A stretch of 64,000 nucleotides of DNA from Ruminococcus flavefaciens (lineage in GTDB: Bacteria > Bacteroidota > Bacteroidia > Bacteroidales > P3): positions 248,001 to 312,000 of the forward strand of contig JAMPAI010000002.1 in NCBI GenBank assembly GCA_023667315.1, written 5' to 3'. A program made the translations under genes and the position numbers. Under the pieces are notes generated by a model, which had not been told where the DNA came from, ran no database searches, and saw only the letters and a program-made list of their open reading frames with translations. Positions 58,011 through 64,000 of this stretch are shown here, piece by piece (the stretch's first letter is position 1; each line of letters opens with the position of its first letter).

Positions 58011-58268
58011 ATGGAAGAAAATATGCCGGCTTACCGCCGCCCCGATCCTTACCGTCTGGAAGCCTTTATGCCCGGAACCATTCAGGAAATCTGCGTAAAG
58101 GTGGGCGACAAGGTTAAGAAAGGTCAGAAAGTGTTGGTGCTCGACGCCATGAAGATGGACAACGAACTCTTGGCCGCCGTTGACGGTGTGGTCAAGAACA
58201 TCTGCGTGGAAGTGGGCAAGAGCATTCCCAAACACGCCCTGCTGATTGAATTCGCACCGGTTCAATAA
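58011..58268 (+). CDS. Biotin carrier protein of the carboxyltransferase
   Basis: An 85-residue single biotinyl domain. The biotin-accepting lysine is in VLDAMKMDNELLA near residue 47, with the two half-barrels KVGDKVKKGQKVL and ICVEVGKSIPKHALLIEF around it. It shuttles carboxybiotin between the carboxyltransferase encoded just upstream and its partner. The Pro/Ala linker usual in longer carriers is absent; the N-terminus is short (MEENMPAYRRPDPYRLEAFM). Confidence 0.9.
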   Translation: MEENMPAYRRPDPYRLEAFMPGTIQEICVKVGDKVKKGQKVLVLDAMKMDNELLAAVDGVVKNICVEVGKSIPKHALLIEFAPVQ

Positions 58269-58338
58269 CCGAAAACCGTTCGCGATGTTACGGAAAGCGA
58301 CCCTGTGGCACGGAAAAGACAAGGCGAATCCTTTTCGG

Positions 58339-59505
58339 ATGATGCCGGGATTCCGCCGTTACGGGCTCGCTTTCCTTTTTTTGCCGCTGCTGGTTTCGTG
58401 CAGGAAACTGGTTCCAGAAGACATTTCCCTGCCCTACGCCAAGAAGAAGTTTACGCCGGAAATGAAGGCGGACAGCGCGCTTGACGCCCGGATCCGGGTT
58501 CGGTTCGACCGCATCGACACTTCCGCTCCGTTCCTGCGTCCGTTCCTGTGGCTGGAAACGCCTTGTTTCGAAGAGGAGCGGAAACTTTGGACAGAAAAGC
58601 AACACCGGGCAAGCGATTGCTATCTCGGCATGCTCTCGTACCGCGGCGATGGCCGGAACGCATCGGACATTTCCTGGAAGAACCGACGCCCCGTCGCCGA
58701 CACTTCGCTTTTCCACAAGATTATTCCCGTCTGCCTGCCGTTGCAAAGCGACACGCTTCCCCTGCATCTTTTCTATCGGGAGAACGCCTTTGAAAACGGG
58801 CAGAACCCCACCGTGCTGATGCCTTACGACGAACATCTGCAGGCTTACCTGCCGCCGCCCGAAGCATTTTTCGAAACGGGGGGCATCCTGGCCGTACTGG
58901 GCGAGCCAAAACACGTGATTATCCGCGACAGCAGCCGCTTCTTCGCCAAATGCGATTCGTTGGCGCGATGGATATGGCGCGACACAGCCAACGCCTCGCT
59001 GCACCGCCGCAATTACCGCACGTTCCGCCACGATTCGGCCATGGCGGTAAGATACACCAAGGTAACGGAAATGGACGTGATGCCGGATTTCGAGACGGCG
59101 CACCTGATACGGGCGGCCAATCTTCTGGTGGCCTCAATGTACACGACACCCGAGAAGATGGCGTTGCTGGCTGTTGAAAACGGAAATTCCACCCCCGAAA
59201 AAACGCTTTTCGAACGCTCTGACCTGTTCCGCGCCGCCGTGTTCGACATCCGTCGCGATTCGGCGGATATGAGCCAGGATTTAACGGAACTGAAACCGCT
59301 GCTCGCCTCAGCCCAAAAAAAGGTGTCGGTATTGATGAACGACACTGAAAGCCGCCATACCATGGTGGCCTTCCTGCAGGATCAGATGCAGCGCAAGACC
59401 GGCGCCTACCCGTGCCTTTTCGTAAAGGAACTCTCGGCGCAGGACGCCTGGCGCTTCATGCTCTACCACATCGCCAAAGAAGAGGGCGTGGTGGAGGTGC
59501 GGTAA
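58339..59505 (+). CDS. Hypothetical lipoprotein
   Basis: I do not recognise this 388-residue protein. The start at 58339 (MMPGFRRYGLAFLFLPLLVS, then Cys) gives a lipoprotein signal with a lipobox ending at SC near residue 21; an earlier ATG at 58285 is possible but would place a charged stretch before the signal. The mature part is rich in charged and aromatic residues, with FLRPFLWLETPCFEEERKLW and a C-terminal LSAQDAWRFMLYHIAKEEGV. No enzyme motif is seen. It follows the biotin carrier by 70 bp and may be cotranscribed by chance. A weak AT-rich inverted repeat lies after its stop (59508-59544). Confidence 0.6.
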   Translation: MMPGFRRYGLAFLFLPLLVSCRKLVPEDISLPYAKKKFTPEMKADSALDARIRVRFDRIDTSAPFLRPFLWLETPCFEEERKLWTEKQHRASDCYLGMLSYRGDGRNASDISWKNRRPVADTSLFHKIIPVCLPLQSDTLPLHLFYRENAFENGQNPTVLMPYDEHLQAYLPPPEAFFETGGILAVLGEPKHVIIRDSSRFFAKCDSLARWIWRDTANASLHRRNYRTFRHDSAMAVRYTKVTEMDVMPDFETAHLIRAANLLVASMYTTPEKMALLAVENGNSTPEKTLFERSDLFRAAVFDIRRDSADMSQDLTELKPLLASAQKKVSVLMNDTESRHTMVAFLQDQMQRKTGAYPCLFVKELSAQDAWRFMLYHIAKEEGVVEVR

Positions 59506-59582
59506 GATTATATTTCTGAAAAATTATTTTTCCAAAATATAATTCGCCCTACAACAGAACGACATATATTACGCGGAGTCTC

Positions 59583-60056
59583 TCACTCGTTATGGTAAGG
59601 CTCGCCCTTGAGGATGGTTAAGGCGCGGTAGAGTTGTTCGGTGAACAGGAGGCGGATCATCTGGTGGGAGAAGGTCATCTTGGAGAGGGAGATGCTGCCG
59701 TGGGCGGCGGCGCGGGCCTCGGGGGCGAAACCGAACGGGCCGCCCACCACGAACATCAGGTTCCTTACCCCGGCGTTCATCTTCGACTGCAAGAACGAGG
59801 CGAATTCCACCGAAGTGTATTCCTTGCCGTGTTCATCCAATAAAATCACGCAGTCCGACTTGTCGAACCACTTCTTCATCAATGCGAACTCCTCCTGCTT
59901 CTGCTTAGCCACCGGCATGTTGCGCGCGTTCTTCAAGGCCGGAATCACCTCGCTTTTATAGGGAACATAGTGTTCGAGCCGTTTCTCAAAAATGGCGATG
60001 CCCTCCCTGAGGTAGGGTTCCTCCGTTTTTCCGTTCTGTAGAAAGCTTATCTGCAT
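59583..60056 (-). CDS. rlmH: 23S rRNA pseudouridine-1915 N3-methyltransferase
   Basis: The 157-residue SPOUT methyltransferase starts at MQISFLQNGKTEEPYLREGI. The knot signature is VVGGPFGFAPEARAAA near residue 105 and the C-terminal SLSKMTFSHQMIRLLFTEQL with YRALTILKGEPYHNE. It methylates pseudouridine 1915 in helix 69 of 23S rRNA. It lies 2 bp after the M14 carboxypeptidase gene, an unusual partner, and ends the HxlR-M14-rlmH unit. Confidence 0.95.
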   Translation of the reverse strand: MQISFLQNGKTEEPYLREGIAIFEKRLEHYVPYKSEVIPALKNARNMPVAKQKQEEFALMKKWFDKSDCVILLDEHGKEYTSVEFASFLQSKMNAGVRNLMFVVGGPFGFAPEARAAAHGSISLSKMTFSHQMIRLLFTEQLYRALTILKGEPYHNE

Positions 60057-60058
60057 GG

Positions 60059-61783
60059 CTAACGCTTGATGAATTTGAGCCGCCGCACCGCTCCCCCTTG
60101 GGCGCGAACTTCCACGACATAGATACCCGGCACGAACGAAGAAACCTCCAGTTCTTGGCGGTTCGCCCACTGTTCATTGCCCGTTCCCGTCCTTTTCATT
60201 TCGCGACCCGAAACGGCATACACCGCCCGCACCGCAAAGGGGAAATCCGCCTGCAACACCAACCGGTCTTGCGCCGGATTGGGCGAGATGCGGTAATCGG
60301 AAACGCTTTCAAGGAATCGGTTCGCCACCGTATCGCTGCCTGTCGTGTCTTGCTGCGGGATACGCGCCAGCAGCACATTGCATTCGACCGCCGAGAAATC
60401 GCGCACTTCCACATCCGGAATCACCTTGTCCGCATAGCCCGGCGCGGAAAAACGCAGGTCGTAGCGGCCGGCGGCCATCGGGCGGTAAAACATGCCGTGC
60501 ATAGCCGAACTATACACCTGCGAACTGTCTTTGTCGTGGCCTTCCACCGTTACCAAGGCCCGCAGCGGTTCACCCGAAAGCGAGTCGCATACCCGCCCCT
60601 TGATGCCGTACAAGGCTTCCTTCATATAGTTGATGAGCGAGCGGTGGTTGATGTTCCAGAACGAGGGCAGGCGCGAGGAAGCAGGCATCTTGGTGACCGA
60701 AATCTCGAGCGTCTGCTCCCGTACGTGACGATACACGTTCATGTAGTCCTGACGGCCGTTGTTCACCACATACCAATCACCGCCGTCCACATAGCCGTTG
60801 GCGTTCACGTCGCGGTAGGCCGTGGCGTCGATCAGGCGGCAGCTGTCCACGTAGCGCCTGGAAACCTGCGTCCACCAGTCGTAGTCGGCGTGTTTCTTGC
60901 GCGAGGATGTAAAGCCGTCCCAGGGAAAGTTGAGCACGTCGGAACCCCCGTGGATATTTACCGACATCACGAACTCGTGCGCCCGCACGTAGTCCATCAT
61001 CGCCTGGTTCTCCTTCTGTATCGTGGCGGGATTGCCCGCCCAGAAATCGGGATAGTTCCGGTTCAGGTCCACCCGGTTGGCGTTGTAGCGCGTGGCGCCC
61101 GAAACGCTGTTGTCGGAGGCCGCGTACGCCCCATCGGGATTGGAAAGCGGGTTGATGTAGAGCCGCATGCCGTTCAAAAGGCGGGTGACCTCCTCGTCGG
61201 AACCGTAGCGTTCAAGCAGGTAATCGGCCAGCCGAAGCATCAGCACGAAGCCCGTAAGCTCGTCGCCGTGAATCGAAGACGAATAGAAGAATCCGGGCAG
61301 TTCCTCCCGGTTCTCCGCCCCGCCGCACAGGCGCAGGCACAGGATAAGCCGCCCCTTTACCGAGGTCCCTATCGTGTCGATACGGCACAAATCGGGATAA
61401 TTTGCGGCAAAATCCCGCATCATTTCCAGATATACCGGATAGGTAGGATAACGGTTCCAGTCCTGCATTTCCTCTACGGTCGAGGCCATCTCGATGCCGG
61501 CCTTGGCGGCGGGTTCCTCCACTTCGAGGGGCTGATAGCCGAGCGCGAGAAAACGCGCGAATTCCTCTTGGCTGGCGTAGGCGGTGTAAAGCGAATCCTT
61601 GCGGCGGTCTATCGACACGATGCGGCTCAGTTCCGCTATCTTGGAGGCATCCGGCTCCACAAAACCGAACTTCACCTCCCCGCGCTGCGCCAGAATCTGC
61701 GTCCAGTCCGATTGTTGGCTTTCAGCGGGAAATGCCGACAGCGAAAGTGCCAGGCAAAGAAATAGGTTTCTGCATGTTTTCAT
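60059..61783 (-). CDS. M14 zinc carboxypeptidase with T9SS C-terminal sorting domain
   Basis: The preprotein has 574 residues: signal peptide MKTCRNLFLCLALSLSAFPA, a propeptide-like part to about 110, then the M14 domain. Zinc ligands are in SSIHGDELTGF (His and Glu, near 170) and MSVNIHGGSDVLNF (His, near 275). The catalytic Glu is probably in TLEISVTKMP near 365. A carboxypeptidase regulatory-like beta domain follows (residues about 395-470), and the last 80 residues form a T9SS sorting domain (ISPNPAQDRLVL...GIYVVEVRAQGG). The enzyme should trim C-terminal residues from peptides outside the cell. Its ATG overlaps the stop of the HxlR regulator gene (ATGA). Confidence 0.9.
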   Translation of the reverse strand: MKTCRNLFLCLALSLSAFPAESQQSDWTQILAQRGEVKFGFVEPDASKIAELSRIVSIDRRKDSLYTAYASQEEFARFLALGYQPLEVEEPAAKAGIEMASTVEEMQDWNRYPTYPVYLEMMRDFAANYPDLCRIDTIGTSVKGRLILCLRLCGGAENREELPGFFYSSSIHGDELTGFVLMLRLADYLLERYGSDEEVTRLLNGMRLYINPLSNPDGAYAASDNSVSGATRYNANRVDLNRNYPDFWAGNPATIQKENQAMMDYVRAHEFVMSVNIHGGSDVLNFPWDGFTSSRKKHADYDWWTQVSRRYVDSCRLIDATAYRDVNANGYVDGGDWYVVNNGRQDYMNVYRHVREQTLEISVTKMPASSRLPSFWNINHRSLINYMKEALYGIKGRVCDSLSGEPLRALVTVEGHDKDSSQVYSSAMHGMFYRPMAAGRYDLRFSAPGYADKVIPDVEVRDFSAVECNVLLARIPQQDTTGSDTVANRFLESVSDYRISPNPAQDRLVLQADFPFAVRAVYAVSGREMKRTGTGNEQWANRQELEVSSFVPGIYVVEVRAQGGAVRRLKFIKR

Positions 61784-62139
61784 GGCTTTACTTGCTTAAA
61801 GTTCTCCATCGCCCAGGAAATAAGGCTGTTGATGTGCGGCATCAGGCTCTCGCCCAATTCGGTGAGCGAATACTCCACCTTCGGCGGAATCTCGGCGTAG
61901 ATCTTGCGCCTGACCAGTCTGTCGGCCTCCAAGTTCCTAAGCGTATCGGTAAGCACTTTGGCCGAAATGTCGGGAATGGCCTTGCCGATGGCGTTGAAGC
62001 GGGTGGCGCCGTTTTCCTCCAGCACGCACAGGATAAGCATCGCCCATTTGCCGGAAAAATGGGAGACCACGTTCCGGATAGGACAGGAATCCGTGCAGGT
62101 GAATTTCTTTAGGTTTTCTTGTAGTTCCAACGCGCTCAT
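61780..62139 (-). CDS. HxlR-family transcriptional regulator
   Basis: A 119-residue winged-helix protein. The DUF24/HxlR signature is clear: CPIRNVVSHFSGKWAMLILC near the N-terminus, FNAIGKAIPDISAKVLTDTL as recognition helix region, and the wing IPPKVEYSLTELGESL. The single Cys in TDSCPIRN is at the redox-sensing position of several HxlR members. It is divergent from the cupin gene, the usual arrangement for such a regulator and its target, and translationally coupled to the M14 gene. The start ATG at 62139 is preceded in frame by TTG only. Confidence 0.9.
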   Translation of the reverse strand: MSALELQENLKKFTCTDSCPIRNVVSHFSGKWAMLILCVLEENGATRFNAIGKAIPDISAKVLTDTLRNLEADRLVRRKIYAEIPPKVEYSLTELGESLMPHINSLISWAMENFKQVKP

Positions 62140-62280
62140 TTTCAACTTTACTTACATCGAAGTAACTGGCTTACATTTTCGTAACTTCTTGTTTTTCTGT
62201 TTTTAAACATCTTATTTTGCACTTACGAAAAGAAAGGGGCTTTCCCCTGCAAAGTTAAACAATAAAAACACAGAAAAGCC

Positions 62281-62691
62281 ATGAACGAAATCAAGACCTT
62301 GAACAAAGGCGCCAAGTTCGCCCACGTTTCGGTAGGAAACCTGAACGGTTTCGAAGGAAAACAATTCGTAAAGGAAGCCTCCGAAGCCACTTCCTGCGAA
62401 ATTTCTTTCGGTTCGCTGCCCTGCGGCGAAGCCGTTCCGTTCTTTCACAGTCATGCGGCCAACGAAGAGAACTACATCATCCTCTCCGGCGCGGGCAGAT
62501 TCCAGGTGGACGACGAGGTGTTCGACATTGCCGAAGGTTCGGTGATCCGCGTTTCCACCAACTGCGACCGCAACCTCAAGTGCACCTCCCGGAATCCGAT
62601 GGCCTATATCTGCATACAGGCCAAGGAAGGCAGCCTGGGCGGCTACACGATGACCGACGCCAAGATTACCGAACGGGCGAACCTGCTGTAA
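62281..62691 (+). CDS. Cupin-domain protein
   Basis: The 136-residue protein has one beta-barrel cupin. Motif 1 is PFFHSHAANEENYIILSGAG (His, His, Glu) and motif 2 DEVFDIAEGSVIRVSTNCDR, in which the usual second His is replaced. It may bind a metal and act on a small substrate or sense one; reaction unknown. It is divergent from the HxlR regulator, with a 141-bp shared upstream region containing an imperfect inverted repeat (AAGTAAC...GTAACTT, about 62160-62187) that could be the operator. Confidence 0.8.
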   Translation: MNEIKTLNKGAKFAHVSVGNLNGFEGKQFVKEASEATSCEISFGSLPCGEAVPFFHSHAANEENYIILSGAGRFQVDDEVFDIAEGSVIRVSTNCDRNLKCTSRNPMAYICIQAKEGSLGGYTMTDAKITERANLL

Positions 62692-62697
62692 TTTCAG

Positions 62698-62858
62698 TAT
62701 CTTTGGACTTCGTCCAAGATACTCCCGCCTCGGCAAAAAGCAAGCAGGCTTGCTTTTTGCTCTCGACTTATCCGTATCTTTGACTTCGTCCGAGATACTC
62801 CCGCCTCGGCAAAAAGCAAGCGAGCTTGCTTTTTGCTCTCGACTTATCCGTATCTTTG
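62698..62858 (+). repeat. Promoter-bearing palindromic repeat, two units plus a terminal -7 box
   Basis: Units 62698-62774 and 62775-62850 begin with TATCTTTG, followed by a GGACTTCGTCC-type hairpin, arm CCGCCTCGGCA, stem GCAAAAAGCAAGC with its complement, and arm TGCTCTCGACTTATCC. The two loops differ (AGG versus GAG context). A terminal TATCTTTG at 62851-62858 lies 48 bp before the next start codon. Confidence 0.8.
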
Positions 62859-62906
62859 CGGGGCTTTCGGCTGGAAGCAGAAATCTTTCGGCCGGAGGCA
62901 ATCGCC

Positions 62907-64000
62907 ATGAAACAGAACCAAACCATATTCGAGCGGTTGCGGAAACGGTATCCGCTGTTCGTTTACCGTTCGTTCAGCCATATTCTCGAGGCGGACCAAC
63001 TGCATGTCCGCTTTCATTTCTCGCTCTGCAACGCCAAGGGGCAGGAAAAATACGCCTTTACGCCCGATCTGAGCATTCCCCTGCGCCCGTTCTACAAACC
63101 CGAGGCCGTTCCCGAAAGCCTGCTGGACAACCTCGTGTTCCACTGCGGCATGGTGGAACTCATCAGCTACTGGAAATGCGCCTGCAGCCCGCAGGTGCGC
63201 GTGGATTGCGGCCTGCTGGACGAAGCCCAGATTGCGTGGTTCAGGAAACTCTATTTTCTCGGACTGGGCGAGTTCTTCTACCTCAACGGCATCGACACCA
63301 CGCCCGAAGACTTTATGCAGATAAACTGCGATGCCCAAAGCCCGGCACGCTGCAAGTCTGCCGCCGAAGCGGGATTCTCGGCGCAGTTCGGCAGCCTGCA
63401 GGTTCCCGTGGGCGGCGGCAAGGACTCGGTGGTTACGCTCGAGATACTGCGCAAGCTCTTTCCCAACAAGCTGCGCCCCATGATCATCAACCCCCGCGGC
63501 GCCACCCGCAACTGCTGCCTGCAGGCCGGTTTCGAAGACCAGGACTGCATCGTGGTGAACCGCACCATCGACCCAACCCTGCTGCAGCTTAACGAAGAAG
63601 GCTTCCTGAACGGACACACGCCCTTCTCGGCCATGCTCGCGTTCACCACCCTGCTTACCGCCGCCCTGAACCAGAGCCGCCACATCGCGCTCAGCAACGA
63701 GAACAGCGCCAACGAAAGCACCGTTCCCGGAGAGCAGATAAACCACCAATACTCCAAGAGCCTCGAATTCGAGAACGACTTCCGCCTCTACGTAAAGACC
63801 TACATTTCCGACCAGTTCAACTACTTCAGTTTCCTGCGCCCCTTGAGCGAATTGGGCATCGCCCGCCTGTTCGCCTCCCTGCCGCTCTACCACAGCGTGT
63901 TCAGAAGCTGCAATGCGGGCAGCAAGACCGACTCCTGGTGCGGGAAATGCCCCAAATGCCTGTTCGCGTTCATCATCCTCTCGCCCTTTATGGGCATGGC
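62907..64000 (+). CDS. PP-loop-type protein, possibly MurL-like glutamate epimerase (3' end missing)
   Basis: The frame is open to the end of the window, giving the first 364 residues. The central motif VPVGGGKDSVVTLEILRKL near residue 170 is a PP-loop (SGGxDS-like) as in ATP-pyrophosphatases. SNENSANESTVPGEQINHQY follows near 265, then SLEFENDF. A CxxC pair (CGKCPKC) lies near the cut. These motifs recall MurL, which epimerises the terminal Glu of UDP-MurNAc-L-Ala-L-Glu with ATP, but I recall that family only in outline. If so, it belongs to peptidoglycan precursor synthesis. Its promoter is the terminal -7 box of the repeat just upstream. Confidence 0.5.
   Translation, partial: MKQNQTIFERLRKRYPLFVYRSFSHILEADQLHVRFHFSLCNAKGQEKYAFTPDLSIPLRPFYKPEAVPESLLDNLVFHCGMVELISYWKCACSPQVRVDCGLLDEAQIAWFRKLYFLGLGEFFYLNGIDTTPEDFMQINCDAQSPARCKSAAEAGFSAQFGSLQVPVGGGKDSVVTLEILRKLFPNKLRPMIINPRGATRNCCLQAGFEDQDCIVVNRTIDPTLLQLNEEGFLNGHTPFSAMLAFTTLLTAALNQSRHIALSNENSANESTVPGEQINHQYSKSLEFENDFRLYVKTYISDQFNYFSFLRPLSELGIARLFASLPLYHSVFRSCNAGSKTDSWCGKCPKCLFAFIILSPFMGM

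Overview
The window looks like chromosomal DNA of a member of the Bacteroidales. Three secreted proteins end in a type IX secretion (Por) C-terminal sorting domain. Almost every promoter I can recognise carries the Bacteroidetes -7 box TAnnTTTG, and the core genes (sdhCAB, lnt, glgB, lepA, eukaryote-type glyS, acd-etfBA, mce, mmdA) are of the kind found in that group. A gingipain-like C25 peptidase and a CRISPR-Cas locus resembling the Porphyromonas 'PGING' variant point towards the Porphyromonas side of the order. The genus cannot be fixed by eye. Core genes are GC-rich; the restriction-modification locus, the cas genes and the 18.4-21.0 kb stretch are visibly AT-richer and look acquired.

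Layout. 1-690: end of an AAA ATPase, followed by a palindromic tandem-repeat array. 1.3-12.2 kb: a large modular T9SS-exported protein, the succinate dehydrogenase/fumarate reductase operon (minus strand) and a C25 peptidase (minus). 12.5-18.0 kb: lnt (plus), then glgB and lepA (minus). 18.0-21.0 kb: accessory genes, comprising a DUF4160/DUF2442-HTH pair behind a palindromic operator, a membrane protein, a probably frameshifted membrane protein and a BRO-family protein. 21.1-25.0 kb: a four-gene envelope redox operon (membrane polyferredoxin, Tat-exported aldo/keto reductase with ferredoxin domain, DUF1893, Sec-exported flavodoxin). 25.2-26.9 kb: a D-2-hydroxyacid dehydrogenase convergent with a sirtuin.

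27.0-34.1 kb: a type I restriction-modification operon in the order hsdM, DUF1016 nuclease, hsdS, a 45-codon Walker-A mini-gene, hsdR. The genes are joined by 4-base overlaps except for a 1-base gap after hsdS. hsdS has a run of nine G exactly at the middle of the protein, a likely phase-variation switch. 34.4-43.4 kb: methylmalonyl-CoA epimerase and an NtrY-like histidine kinase (plus), then glyS, SUI1/YciH and dgt (minus), and an acyl-CoA dehydrogenase-etfB-etfA operon (minus). A radical SAM/SPASM protein follows at 43.8-44.8 kb.

45.1-56.1 kb: a complete type I CRISPR-Cas locus. The array has 47 repeats of 29 bp plus one decayed repeat and is read on the minus strand from a leader at its right end. 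The cas operon order is cas6-cas5-cas3-cas8-cas7-cas4-cas1-cas2. Two pairs of spacers match overlapping, slightly diverged targets. 56.4-64.0 kb: a biotin-dependent carboxyltransferase and its biotin carrier, a lipoprotein, an HxlR regulator coupled to a secreted M14 carboxypeptidase and rlmH, a cupin, and a partial MurL-like protein.

One feature cuts across the window. A family of roughly 77-bp intergenic repeats carries a TATCTTTG -7 box and a palindrome whose core differs between loci while both arms stay complementary. Copies lie directly upstream of lnt, mce, acd, the radical SAM gene and the last gene, pointing at each; a related array sits at 0.7-1.0 kb. These repeats appear to serve as mobile or recombining promoter modules. 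The metabolic genes fit an anaerobe that respires fumarate and makes propionate, and possibly butyrate, by acyl-CoA chemistry.
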